60,751 nucleotides of DNA from an uncultured Eubacteriales bacterium. Its GTDB lineage: Bacteria > Bacillota > Clostridia > Christensenellales > CAG-138. Numbering within the stretch: the first letter of the stretch is position 1; every line of letters begins with the position of its first letter. Position numbers and translations under genes: made by a program. A model generated the notes under the pieces. It worked only from the letters and a program-made list of their open reading frames with translations, did no database searches and was not told the DNA's origin. Below, in pieces: positions 1-7,829 of the stretch. The stretch lies in the NCBI GenBank assembly GCA_902761365.1, contig CACWJZ010000003.1:1-60751 (forward strand). Reading direction: 5' to 3'.

Positions 1-618
1 GCCCGCTGACCCCAGAAAATCGAGCAGCACGTTGACAAACGCTTCCGTGCGCAACCCGCCACCGGCGGTCAGCTCTCCCAAAACATCCAGCGTGAAGGAG
101 GCGCCGTCGCTATCCAACAGCCTTGCTTCGTAGAGCTGCGGACGGATGTTTTGGGGCACCATGGCCCCGCTCTTCGTCCGCTTCTGTACCATAAGTTCTT
201 CGCTTTGCAGCAGCTTGTCGAGGGCGCTGCTCACCTCCGCTGCCGTACAGGCCTTCTCAGGCCGCACCCACAGGGTGTACCGGGCGGCAGCGAGATGCCC
301 GGTCAGGGTGCTGAGATTTTCCGGCGCTTCCATGGTATGGGACACGGCCATGCCCTCGGGCAGCACCTCATTGAGACGCGCCTCGAAATCGGCGGGGGTG
401 ATGTCCCCCTCGAGGCGCACGTCGAACCACTCCCGCTCGCTCTCGAACCCCGTGGACAGGGCTCCGGCAAAGGCCATGAGGGGGTGGGGGTTGAAGCCCT
501 GGGAGTAGAGAAGGGGCATGTCCGCCCGGCGGAGCGAGCGCTGGAGCGTCCGCTGCATGTCCAGGTGGCTGAGATACGCCGCCCGGCCCGTTTCATGCAA
601 AGCAGCGATAATCCGCAT
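1..618 (-). CDS. TIGR03936 / DUF2344 radical SAM-linked protein (3' end off window)
   Basis: Partial gene; 206 codons are visible and the frame is still open at the window edge. The N-terminus reads MRIIAALHETGRAAYLSHLD and is followed by RRADMPLLYSQGFNPHP, the hallmark of the DUF2344 family that accompanies the TIGR03960 radical SAM protein in Clostridia. The start lies inside the end of that upstream gene (26-base overlap), so the two are translationally coupled. The family has no proven biochemical role; genome context in Clostridia places it just before ribonuclease G and ribosomal protein L21, which would lie to the left. The identification rests on motif and neighbour together. Confidence 0.88.
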   Translation of the reverse strand, partial: MRIIAALHETGRAAYLSHLDMQRTLQRSLRRADMPLLYSQGFNPHPLMAFAGALSTGFESEREWFDVRLEGDITPADFEARLNEVLPEGMAVSHTMEAPENLSTLTGHLAAARYTLWVRPEKACTAAEVSSALDKLLQSEELMVQKRTKSGAMVPQNIRPQLYEARLLDSDGASFTLDVLGELTAGGGLRTEAFVNVLLDFLGSAG

Positions 619-2407
619 AGGCCCTCCCAAAGCATCCGTTGCAGCCCTGGCGGCAATCCTTGGTGGTCTGGGCCGCCATGGCCTTTTCATACTCCCGCTT
701 CAAATAGTCCTCCGTGACCACCACGTCCACGTGGCTCCAGGGCAGGGGCTCGTCCAACGCCCGCTGCCGATGAGCGTACTCCGCCACCGTGAGGCCGCAT
801 TCCGTGAACGCCTCCTGCCAGGCGTCGGGCTTGAAATGCTCGCTCCAGGAGTCGAAGCGGCAGCCCTTCTCGTGGGCCTTCAGGAGCACGTCGCCCAGCC
901 GCCGATCCCCCCGGGAGAAGGCGGCCTCCAGCACGGACAGGAAGCTGGGATGGTAGTGGAGCTCCCCGCCCCGGACGCCCTTCATGGCGCCCACCAGCAG
1001 CCGCTGCTTCCGCCGGATCTCCTCGGGCTCGTCCTGGGCGCACCACTCGAAGGCGGTGTGGGGCTTGGGGACGAAGGTGGACACGCTGACCGTGAGCCTG
1101 AGGCCCTTGCCCCGCTTCTCCTTGGGCATGCTGTAAAACTGGCGGGACACCTTCCTGGCCAGCTCCGCGATGCCCAGCACGTCCTCGTCCGTCTCCGTGG
1201 GGAGGCCGATCATGAAGTAGAGCTTCACCCCGGTCCAGCCGGACTCGAAGGCGTCGGCGCAGGCCCGCAAAAGGTCCTCCTCGGTCACGTTCTTGTTGAT
1301 CACGTCCCGCATGCGCTGGGTCCCCGCCTCGGGCGCGAAGGTCAATCCCGCCTTGCGGACGGACTGCATCTTGTCGAGCTCGTCCTTAAGAAGGGAGTCG
1401 ATCCGCAAACTGGGCAGGGCCACGGACACCCGCTTCCTCTCCATGCGGTCCATGATCTCGGGCAGCAGGTCGTGGAGCCGGGAGTAGTCGCCGGTGGACA
1501 GGCTCAAGAGCGAGATCTCATCGTATCCCGTGCAGCCCACCAGCTGCTCCGCCTGTCGCAACAAGGTCTTCTCGGACCGCTCCCGCACGGGCCGGTAGAT
1601 GTACCCGGCCTGGCAGAACCGGCAGCCCCGGGTGCAGCCCCGCATGACCTCCAACGCCACCCGGTCGTGGACGATCTGCCCCACGAAGGGCGCGGCGTCC
1701 AGATTTCGGAGGATGCGCCTCGTCACCTTCTCGGGGGCCTTGTCGGTGAGTCGATGCAGGGCTTTGAAGCCGTTCTCGTCGTACTCCGCCTCGTAGAAGC
1801 TGGGCACGTAGACCCCGGGGATGGCGGCCAACCGCTCCAGCAGCTGACGCTTGCTTTCCCCCGCGGCCCGGGAAGCCCGATAGGCGTTCACCAACTCCGG
1901 CTCCGCCTCCTCCCCGTCGCCGATGACGATGGCGTCGAAGAAGGGGGCGATGGGCTCCGGATTCACGGCGCAGGGGCCGCCCGCCACGATGAGGGGGCAG
2001 CCTTCCTCCCTGTCCCGGCTCAAAAAGGGGATGTTCGAGAGCTCCAGCATGGTCAGGATGTTGCTGTAGCACATCTCGTACAGCAGGGAAAAGCCCACGA
2101 TGTCGAAGCTCTTGAGGGGGCTCCGGGTCTCCAGGGTGAACAGTGCCTCCCCCGTCTCCCGCAGGGCCTGCTCCATGTCCGACCAGGGGGCGAAGCACCG
2201 CTCGCAGCGCACCCCGTCCATACCGTTCAGCACATGGTAGAGGATGCGGGACCCCAGGTGGGACATGCCGATCTCGTACACGTCAGGGAAGCACAGGGCA
2301 AAGCGAAGATCCGCCTGGGCCTTCACCTGCATGTTGTATTCACCGCCGATGTACCGGGCGGGCTTCTCCACCCGGGAGAGGATGAGATCGAACACTTCGT
2401 CAGTCAT
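593..2407 (-). CDS. TIGR03960 family B12-binding-domain/radical SAM protein
   Basis: A 604-residue protein. The N-terminal third resembles a cobalamin-binding Rossmann-like domain (CFPDVYEIGMSHLGSRILY near residues 39-57; VAGGPCAVNPEP near 141-152). The radical SAM core carries the 4Fe-4S cluster motif CTRGCRFC with cysteines at about residues 258, 262 and 265, followed by QAGYIYRPVRERS. Length is normal for TIGR03960. The substrate is unknown. The gene sits between a SpoIVFB-like protease (upstream, 116-base gap) and DUF2344 (downstream, overlapping), the usual clostridial order. The last residues, GCNGCFGRAYADY, hold an extra CxxC pair. Confidence 0.93.
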   Translation of the reverse strand: MTDEVFDLILSRVEKPARYIGGEYNMQVKAQADLRFALCFPDVYEIGMSHLGSRILYHVLNGMDGVRCERCFAPWSDMEQALRETGEALFTLETRSPLKSFDIVGFSLLYEMCYSNILTMLELSNIPFLSRDREEGCPLIVAGGPCAVNPEPIAPFFDAIVIGDGEEAEPELVNAYRASRAAGESKRQLLERLAAIPGVYVPSFYEAEYDENGFKALHRLTDKAPEKVTRRILRNLDAAPFVGQIVHDRVALEVMRGCTRGCRFCQAGYIYRPVRERSEKTLLRQAEQLVGCTGYDEISLLSLSTGDYSRLHDLLPEIMDRMERKRVSVALPSLRIDSLLKDELDKMQSVRKAGLTFAPEAGTQRMRDVINKNVTEEDLLRACADAFESGWTGVKLYFMIGLPTETDEDVLGIAELARKVSRQFYSMPKEKRGKGLRLTVSVSTFVPKPHTAFEWCAQDEPEEIRRKQRLLVGAMKGVRGGELHYHPSFLSVLEAAFSRGDRRLGDVLLKAHEKGCRFDSWSEHFKPDAWQEAFTECGLTVAEYAHRQRALDEPLPWSHVDVVVTEDYLKREYEKAMAAQTTKDCRQGCNGCFGRAYADYRCFA

Positions 2408-2523
2408 GGGTCACGTCTTGCTTTCCTGCCTGTATTTTTGCCCGTTTTCCCGCGTTTTTTAGACTCACGCATACAAAAACGCAGTTTACAACGTCCATAC
2501 TATACCACATCCTCCTTCCCCGG

Positions 2524-3396
2524 TCAAACAGAAAAAACGAGCTCCCGCAAGGTAATATTTTCCCCTCGCCGCAACAGCCCCTGGAGCAGGGCCCCTTCGT
2601 CCAGGGTGCCGATCATCCTCCCCTCCCCATCCACCACGCGGATGAGGGTGTACCGGCCCCGGCGCAGGGCCCGCAAAGCCTCCCCCGCGGTCCGATCCCC
2701 CAGGAGCGCCGCCTCCCGGACCTCCACGGGCCGCCCCGCCCGCAGGGAGGCTTGCCGGTCGATCAGCTCCTCTAAGGCCCGGTCCTCCCCCCAGATGGCC
2801 CGAATACCGGAAAACAGCAGGAAGCCCGCGAAGAGCAGGGCGCTCTCACTGCCGACGCCGAGGAAAGCCCCGTAGACCCCCAGAGCCAGGAGCGCCCCGC
2901 CCAGCAGAAGGCCCGTCCAAGCCGTACACCGCCGGGCCCGCCTCGCCCCCAGGGGCCGGGCCAGCAGGGCGGAAAGGGCCCGCCCTCCGTCCAACGGCTC
3001 CGCGGGCAGCAGGTTCACCGCACTCAGGGTCAGGTTCATGAGGAAGAAGGGCTCCATGACCCCGCCCGTCTGGGGGACGAGCCGCAACAGCAGCAGGCTC
3101 ATGCCCGCCGCCGCCAGGCCGCAGAGGGGGCCCGCCAGGGTCACGGGCAAGCTCCCCCGGCCACCGGTCCCCCCCTCCACGCTGAGGGCCGCCCCGAAGG
3201 GCCACAGCTCCAGGGACCGGACCCGATGCCCCAGGCCCCGGGCGGTGAGCAGATGCCCCAGCTCGTGCAGCAGCAGGGCCAGCAGGCCCAGGCCCACCCG
3301 CCGGGGGCCTTCGGCCACCGTCAAAAAAAGGACGGCGGGGAGCACCGTCCAGTGGGCCCATATTTCCGTCTCGCCCAGGAGCAGCAGCCGCTTCAT
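2524..3396 (-). CDS. spoIVFB: M50 family site-2 metalloprotease, SpoIVFB-like, with C-terminal CBS domain
   Basis: A 290-residue polytopic membrane protein. The zinc-binding HELGH motif lies at residues 44-48 within a hydrophobic segment, and the third zinc ligand is expected in LDGGR (Asp at about 136), both in the order typical of intramembrane M50 proteases. The final 90 or so residues resemble a CBS domain. SpoIVFB cleaves pro-sigma-K during sporulation in Bacillus, and CBS-bearing M50 enzymes respond to nucleotides; both are family knowledge. The gene overlaps the upstream SpoIVFA/M23-like gene by four bases (ATGA), which supports the assignment because the two proteins work as a complex in Bacillus. 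A general M50 housekeeping protease remains possible. Confidence 0.85.
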   Translation of the reverse strand: MKRLLLLGETEIWAHWTVLPAVLFLTVAEGPRRVGLGLLALLLHELGHLLTARGLGHRVRSLELWPFGAALSVEGGTGGRGSLPVTLAGPLCGLAAAGMSLLLLRLVPQTGGVMEPFFLMNLTLSAVNLLPAEPLDGGRALSALLARPLGARRARRCTAWTGLLLGGALLALGVYGAFLGVGSESALLFAGFLLFSGIRAIWGEDRALEELIDRQASLRAGRPVEVREAALLGDRTAGEALRALRRGRYTLIRVVDGEGRMIGTLDEGALLQGLLRRGENITLRELVFSV

Positions 3397-4067
3397 GCCT
3401 GTTTCTGCACCGTCAACGACACGTAGGCCCGGGGGTCCTGGGGCGCGCCCTTCTCCGACACGGAAAGATACACCCGCCGCCCCACGGGCACCGTGCCCAG
3501 CAGCTGGCCCGCGGCCACGGGCTGCCCGGCTTTCACGCTGACCTCCTCGAGGCCGTAGTACACCGCGTCGATGTCCCCGGCGGAGCGGACGCGCACGTAT
3601 TTGCCCCAGTCCTCGTCCTCGCCCAGGTTGAAGACCTGGCCCCCGCAGCAGCAGCTCACCTGGGTGTTCAGGGCCGAGAAGCCCACCACGCTGTCCTCCC
3701 GGAGCAGGCTTATCTCATCGGACTGGACCGGCGGCGCCCACTTCACCCGCTGCACGTCCGCGTTCTGGGCCGGGGCCGCCGTGGCCGCCCCCCTGGTCTC
3801 CACAAAGTACAGGGCCCCTAAATTCTCCTCCCGGGCCGTGGGCTGGGGCTGCGCCTCCGCCGCGAAGACCTGCCGCTGCCGGTCGGTCCCTGTGCCGCCC
3901 AGCTCCAACACCAGAGCGACGAGCAGCACGCCCAGGCATAGGCTGATCTTGGCCATCATGCTGCCCGCGCGCACCGCCACCTTCTCCCCCGGCTCCTGCA
4001 CCGTGAACCGGCCGCAGGGCCCCGCGTTCCGCTGCCGCTCGGTCACCTTCATCTCACTAAAATCCAT
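3393..4067 (-). CDS. SpoIVFA-like / degenerate M23 peptidase-domain membrane protein
   Basis: 224 residues from the ATG at 4067, which is preceded by a strong AGGAGG eight bases upstream; a longer open frame to 4142 lacks such a site. One membrane segment (MMAKISLCLGVLLVALVLEL) follows a cytoplasmic N-terminus of about 35 residues, so the C-terminal domain would face outside or the intermembrane space. The C-terminal half (CCCGGQVFNLGEDEDWGKYVRVRS, then AGDIDAVYYGLEEVSVKAGQ) resembles a lysostaphin/M23 fold, but I do not see the HxxxD and HxH zinc ligands, as in SpoIVFA and SpoIIQ-type scaffold proteins. It is translationally coupled to the M50 protease. Confidence 0.75.
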   Translation of the reverse strand: MDFSEMKVTERQRNAGPCGRFTVQEPGEKVAVRAGSMMAKISLCLGVLLVALVLELGGTGTDRQRQVFAAEAQPQPTAREENLGALYFVETRGAATAAPAQNADVQRVKWAPPVQSDEISLLREDSVVGFSALNTQVSCCCGGQVFNLGEDEDWGKYVRVRSAGDIDAVYYGLEEVSVKAGQPVAAGQLLGTVPVGRRVYLSVSEKGAPQDPRAYVSLTVQKQA

Positions 4068-4169
4068 GGTCGCCTCCTGATCGCGTTTTGTTCCAAAATA
4101 CGCGCAGAGAGGACAGGATATGACGAAAACGGGCTGTCTCAATTACGAAGCATGTTTTCTGTTCTATCC

Positions 4170-4375
4170 TGTCATCCCGACCGAGGGAGCTATGCAATAA
4201 AAAAAGCATACCCAAAGACTTAGCGACCGAGCGGAGGGACCTCTGAGCGGTGCTGGATGTGGCGAGATACTTATCCCAGCCACAAGTTTTTGCGTTCAGA
4301 GATCCCTCCGCTCGGTCGCTCATGCCGCTATTTGGGCATGTTTCTTACGTTTTCGCTTCCTCGGTCGGGATGACA
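4170..4375. repeat. 206-bp nested inverted-repeat element (MITE- or REP-like)
   Basis: The ends 4170-4190 and 4355-4375 are inverted copies of each other matching at 20 of 21 bases (one arm reads TGTCATCCCGACCGAGG at its start). Inside, 4222-4246 and 4296-4320 form a second inverted pair matching at 24 of 25. The whole could fold as one long hairpin. A half copy lies at 7624-7703. It fills most of the 341-base gene-free gap between the SpoIVFA-like gene and hutH. No transposase is encoded and no clear target duplication was seen. Confidence 0.8.
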
Positions 4376-4408
4376 AGTGTGTTTGCTGAAAACCCAGACT
4401 TATGTTAA

Positions 4409-5959
4409 TCAGTGGAACTCCGGCAGCATCCGGGCCGCCAGTTTCTCGATCTTCCCGGAGCGGATGAGCTCGTTCATGGCGGTGACATCCACCCGAAGCT
4501 CGTGGTCGTCCTCGCAGAAGGGGACCACCTGACGGACCAGGTCATAGATCTCCCTGTGGACCGGGGAGAGCCGGTCGGAGATGCCGCGAAGGTCGATGCC
4601 CTGGACCGCGGCCATGAGCTCGAAGGCCAGGACGGAGTAGAGGTTCTTCACAATGGTCCGGCACTTGCGGGCCGCGGTGGTGCCCATGCTCACGTGGTCC
4701 TCCTGGTTGGCGGAGGAAGGGATGCTGTCCACGGAAGCGGGGTGGGCGTGGACCTTGTTTTCGGAGACGATGGACGCCGCCGAATACTGGCAGATCATAT
4801 AGCCGGAGTTGAGGCCGCCGTGGGGGGTCAAGAAGGCGGGCAGGCCGTTACTAAGGGTGGGATTCACCATGCGTTCGAGGCGCCGCTCGGAGATGGAGCA
4901 GAGCTCCGCCGCCGCGATGCCCAGGAAGTCCATGACCAACGCCACAGGCTCCCCATGGAAGTTGCCGCCGGAGATGACGCTCTCGTCCTCGGGGAACAGG
5001 ATGGGGTTGTCGGTGACGGAGTTCATCTCGATCTCCAGGACGCTCCTGACGTAAGCGATGGAATCCCGGACGGCCCCGTGGACCTGAGGGATGCAGCGGA
5101 TGGCGTAGGCGTCCTGGACCCGCAGGTCCTTCGATGCCTCCGCCGTGGGGCTGTTCTCAAGGAGCAGCCGGATGTTCTTCGCCACCAGGCTCTGGCCCCG
5201 CTGGGGCCGGAGGGCGTGGATGCGCGGATCGAAGGCGGAGGTGAGGGCGGTGAGGGCCTCCATGGTCATGGAGGCGGTGATGTCGGCGAGCTTCGCCCCC
5301 CGGTCCAGGTCGTACCACACCAGAGAGCCGATGGCGGTCATGCACTGGGTACCGTTGATGAGGGCCAGGCCCTCCTTGGCCAAAAGGTGATAGGTGGGGA
5401 TGCCGGCCCTACGCATGGCCTCGGCCCCGGGCAGCCGCTCCCCCTCATACCAGGCTTCGCCCCGGCCGATGAGCACCAGAGCCATGTGAGCAAGGGGCGC
5501 CAAATCGCCGGAGGCTCCCAAGGACCCCTGCCGGGGCACCACGGGCGTCACGTCCTTGTTGAGCATGGCGATGAGGCACTCGATCAGCTCCCGCCGGATG
5601 CCGGAGTTGCCTCTCACCAGGGCATTGGCCCTGAGGAGCATCATGGCCCGGACGATCTCCCGGCCGAAGGGCGTGCCTGTGGCCACGCAGTGGCTCAAGA
5701 TCAGGTTCTCCTGAAGCTGGGCGCTCTGTTCGTGGCCCACGTTCACCTTGGAGAATTCACCGAAGCCTGTGGAGATGCCGTAGACCCGCCGGTCCTCCGA
5801 AACGATCCGATCCACCAGGGCTCGGGCCCGATCGATGGCCGCATAGCAGCTTTCGCTGAGCCGCACCGGGGCGTTATAGCGAGCCACCGAAACCACCTTT
5901 TCGATGGTCAGGCTCTCTCCATCCAGAATGACCGGGGCAAGGGAACGGTCCGCATCCAT
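4409..5959 (-). CDS. hutH: Histidine ammonia-lyase
   Basis: Deaminates L-histidine to trans-urocanate, the first step of histidine degradation, in the cytoplasm. The protein is 516 residues from the ATG at 5959; a TTG six bases earlier is also open, but a GGAGG sits ten bases before the ATG and only four before the TTG. The catalytic MIO-forming triad Ala-Ser-Gly lies in GSLGASGDLAPLAHM at about residues 149-151, with YGISTGFGEFSKV and QDAYAIRCIPQVHGA also matching the family. Length is normal. No other hut gene (hutU, hutI, ftcD) is in the window, so the gene stands alone here. A good sigma-70 promoter precedes it. Confidence 0.95.
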   Translation of the reverse strand: MDADRSLAPVILDGESLTIEKVVSVARYNAPVRLSESCYAAIDRARALVDRIVSEDRRVYGISTGFGEFSKVNVGHEQSAQLQENLILSHCVATGTPFGREIVRAMMLLRANALVRGNSGIRRELIECLIAMLNKDVTPVVPRQGSLGASGDLAPLAHMALVLIGRGEAWYEGERLPGAEAMRRAGIPTYHLLAKEGLALINGTQCMTAIGSLVWYDLDRGAKLADITASMTMEALTALTSAFDPRIHALRPQRGQSLVAKNIRLLLENSPTAEASKDLRVQDAYAIRCIPQVHGAVRDSIAYVRSVLEIEMNSVTDNPILFPEDESVISGGNFHGEPVALVMDFLGIAAAELCSISERRLERMVNPTLSNGLPAFLTPHGGLNSGYMICQYSAASIVSENKVHAHPASVDSIPSSANQEDHVSMGTTAARKCRTIVKNLYSVLAFELMAAVQGIDLRGISDRLSPVHREIYDLVRQVVPFCEDDHELRVDVTAMNELIRSGKIEKLAARMLPEFH

Positions 5960-6000
5960 AGCCAAAGATACCTCCGCAACGATAGTTTTCTCTATGGATC

Positions 6001-6029
6001 ATAGTACCATTCCTGCGGAGGCAAGTCAA
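6001..6029 (-). promoter_or_regulatory. sigma-70 type promoter of hutH
   Basis: On the minus strand, TTGACT (6029-6024), a 17-base spacer and TACTAT (6006-6001) lie about 45 bases before the hutH start. Spacing is ideal and both boxes are near consensus. Confidence 0.75.
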
Positions 6030-6072
6030 TTTGTCGGAAAGAATATACACTTTACATAAGGGGGCCGTTTTT

Positions 6073-6116
6073 TCTCTCTGCGCCTCCGGCACACAGGGCG
6101 CAGCCCTGCAGAGAGA
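6073..6116. repeat. Hairpin with 9-base arms
   Basis: TCTCTCTGC (6073-6081) is complementary to GCAGAGAGA (6108-6116). It lies between the hutH promoter and a CTTTGTC microsatellite, downstream of the DUF3267 gene on the minus strand. It may serve as a transcription end for that gene, but no clear T tract follows. Confidence 0.45.
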
Positions 6117-6119
6117 GAG

Positions 6120-6185
6120 TCTTTGTCCTCGTCTTTGTCTTTTTCTTTGTCCTTGTCTTTTTCTTTGTCCTTGTCTTTGTCTTCT
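6120..6185. repeat. Degenerate CTTTGTC/CTTTTT microsatellite
   Basis: About 66 bases made of repeated TCTTTGTC, CCTTGTC and TTTTTC units, strongly strand-biased (no A on the plus strand between 6121 and 6185). It lies outside the predicted genes, just past the stop of the DUF3267 gene. On the minus strand it reads as GACAAAGACAAGG-type units that would encode Asp-Lys repeats if translated, but no start or ribosome binding site supports this. Confidence 0.7.
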
Positions 6186-6224
6186 GTAGGTATCTATGCG
6201 TTTCTACAAGGCTTCTATCAGAGA

Positions 6225-6794
6225 TCAGAGCCGATCGAAGACGGCCATCTTCACGCCCGTGTCCTGGCAGAGGATGGCGTCGGACTCCTTACGGAGGCGG
6301 TGGAACACGTAGAAGTCCCCCGCCGCGCCAGAAAGGTTGAAGAGCTGCCAGACGTAGGGCACCCACCGCCAATTCACGGGAAGCAGGAACAGAAGGAGCA
6401 GGAAAAATACGCCCCAGAACACCACGGGCGCCGCGGCGATGATGAGGTAGTCCCGCTTGTTGAAATAGCAATCGCTCCCGGCGTAGGCATAGACCAGGGT
6501 AAAGCCGTAGTTGGCCTTTTTGCCGGAGAAGCGGCGGATGCACACCCCGTGGACCAGCTCGTGGAGGGGGATGTAGGCGATCATGCCCAGGACCATGGCG
6601 AGCGTCTGCCGGGGCAGGCCCTCGAAGTGCAGCTCCATAAATCCGTACCACATAAGCTGGAAGAACACCGCCAGCAGCAGGAGCATGATGGCGATGCTGA
6701 GGCCGTTGACGATCCAGAACTGCTTCTTATTGTCCTTCAGATCGATGAGATACTTTTGCCCGTAGCCCTCGGGCAGCGTCCAGGTGGATTTCAT
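6225..6794 (-). CDS. DUF3267 family membrane protein (metalloprotease-like)
   Basis: 189 residues with four hydrophobic segments. The sequence YIPLHELVHGVCIRRFSG holds an HExxH-type motif, HELVH, at about residues 78-82, characteristic of DUF3267, a family related to membrane zinc metalloproteases. The function is not known. It is ten bases downstream of the nucleoside phosphorylase gene, so both are likely in one transcript. Calling it a protease is inference from the motif; the substrate cannot be guessed. Confidence 0.8.
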   Translation of the reverse strand: MKSTWTLPEGYGQKYLIDLKDNKKQFWIVNGLSIAIMLLLLAVFFQLMWYGFMELHFEGLPRQTLAMVLGMIAYIPLHELVHGVCIRRFSGKKANYGFTLVYAYAGSDCYFNKRDYLIIAAAPVVFWGVFFLLLLFLLPVNWRWVPYVWQLFNLSGAAGDFYVFHRLRKESDAILCQDTGVKMAVFDRL

Positions 6795-6804
6795 AGTCGT
6801 CTCC

Positions 6805-7554
6805 TTATATGCGCTTGAGGATTTCCAACCCCAGATGGAGCTTGCCCAGGTGGTGGTTGGCGCTCTTGAGGCCTGACGCCTCGTAGCCGCTTTCGTCCAG
6901 CACGTCCCCGGCCTCCAGGAAATCGTAGAGGGTGAGGCCGTAGAAGTCGCAGAGGGCCTCCACCCCGGCGAGCTCCATCTCCACGGCGAGGCAGCCCTCG
7001 GCTCTGCGCCGCTGAACCAGGCCCACGGTTTCCCGGAGCATGGAGTCCGTGGTCCACACCCGGCCCTGGACGTAGGGCGCGCCCAGCTCGTCGAAGATGG
7101 CGGCCAGCCGGTCCGCCGTTTTGATCTTTATATAGTCGGCGGCGGGGGCGTAATAGTAGGAGGCGCCCTCCCCCCGATAGGCTTCGGTGGGGACGATGTA
7201 CCGGCCCCGGGTCCTCTCCCCGTCCAGGCTCCCGCAGGAGCCGAACATGAGGAACCTGGCGGCGCCGGTCTGCCAGTGGGCCTCGTAGCAGGAGCCGGAG
7301 GCGACGGCGGAGCCGATGGCGGACAGGTAGAAGGCCACGGGCTCGTCCGCCGGCCGGAAGCGATAGATGTTCACGTCGCCGGCGCAGGAGCCCAGCCGGC
7401 CGATGACGGCGCAGTCGTAGTGGCTGAGCAGGTACTCGTGGATCTCCTTGGAAAAGAGGATCAGGCACTTGTCCACCAGGTGCTTTTGGGGCCCATAGAA
7501 GGCCTCCAGCTGCACCACCGGCTCCGTCCTGTCGTCGTAGTCGTGTATGATCAT
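6805..7554 (-). CDS. Nucleoside phosphorylase family protein
   Basis: 249 residues from the ATG at 7554, preceded by GGAGGG seven bases upstream; an open frame to 7614 has no such site. FLMFGSCGSLDGERTRG and GCLAVEMELAGVEALCDFYG match the phosphate and ribose-binding segments of the purine nucleoside/uridine phosphorylase superfamily, which splits nucleosides into base and (deoxy)ribose 1-phosphate. The N-terminal 60 residues are divergent from PNP and UdpP, so the exact substrate is uncertain. It precedes the DUF3267 gene in the same orientation. A ribokinase lies 6 kb away but is not in the same operon. Confidence 0.82.
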   Translation of the reverse strand: MIIHDYDDRTEPVVQLEAFYGPQKHLVDKCLILFSKEIHEYLLSHYDCAVIGRLGSCAGDVNIYRFRPADEPVAFYLSAIGSAVASGSCYEAHWQTGAARFLMFGSCGSLDGERTRGRYIVPTEAYRGEGASYYYAPAADYIKIKTADRLAAIFDELGAPYVQGRVWTTDSMLRETVGLVQRRRAEGCLAVEMELAGVEALCDFYGLTLYDFLEAGDVLDESGYEASGLKSANHHLGKLHLGLEILKRI

Positions 7555-7623
7555 GCCCTTTCCCTCCATTCGACCTGTTAGAAGATTTATACCACGGAAC
7601 AGCGCCGTGCGCAAGCCGTTGTG

Positions 7624-7703
7624 TTCAGAGATCCTTTCGCTCGGTCGCTCATGCCGTATATGGGGATCGTTTCTCCCGTGTTCGCTTCCTCGGTCAGGAT
7701 GAC
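7624..7703. repeat. Half copy of the 4.2-kb inverted-repeat element
   Basis: 80 bases closely matching the right half of the element at 4170-4375, including the internal arm (TCGCTCGGTCGCTCATGCC) and the terminal arm (GCTTCCTCGGTCAGGATGAC). The left half is missing, so this copy is a remnant or a solo end. It lies in the divergent gap between the phosphorylase gene and the FecCD operon. Confidence 0.75.
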
Positions 7704-7752
7704 GCAGGGGGAGACGGGAAAGCCTGACAAGCCCCTTTTTGGCTGAAAGGGC

Positions 7753-7781
7753 TGGACAAAGGCGGCGGAGCGGCGTATACT
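7753..7781 (+). promoter_or_regulatory. sigma-70 type promoter of the FecCD operon
   Basis: TGGACA (7753-7758), a spacer of 17 bases and TATACT (7776-7781) lie 49 bases before the permease start. A 24-bp palindrome follows directly downstream. Confidence 0.75.
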
Positions 7782-7790
7782 GTAAGCAAG

Positions 7791-7814
7791 CGTTATCTTT
7801 ACGTAAAAATAACG
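7791..7814. promoter_or_regulatory. 24-bp palindromic operator candidate
   Basis: The palindrome has arms CGTTAT and ATAACG around a TTTACGTAAA core, with one mismatched pair out of twelve. It lies ten bases after the -10 box, at about the transcription start, where a repressor would block the promoter. Given the operon's likely metal-chelate role, a metal- or chelate-sensing repressor is plausible; no regulator gene is adjacent. Confidence 0.6.
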
Positions 7815-7829
7815 GAAGGGAGGACGACC

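Noticed and set aside
518-2875. 785-codon open frame on the plus strand
   Set aside because: It is antisense to the TIGR03960 radical SAM gene; low complexity from GC-rich codon complement, no family match and no ribosome binding site.
4170-4375. Possible structured non-coding RNA instead of a mobile element
   Set aside because: Outer arms carry a second partial copy elsewhere and the layout is of nested inverted repeats; no promoter or terminator of its own was seen.
4412-6004. 530-codon open frame on the plus strand
   Set aside because: Exact antisense shadow of hutH, caused by high GC third positions. Similar shadows over 14712-15986, 21229-22608, 26461-28074, 28356-30044 and 39156-40889 were also set aside.
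6120-6185. Possible CRISPR-like array from the regular CTTTGTC units
   Set aside because: No constant repeat with unique spacers, no cas genes; it is a microsatellite.
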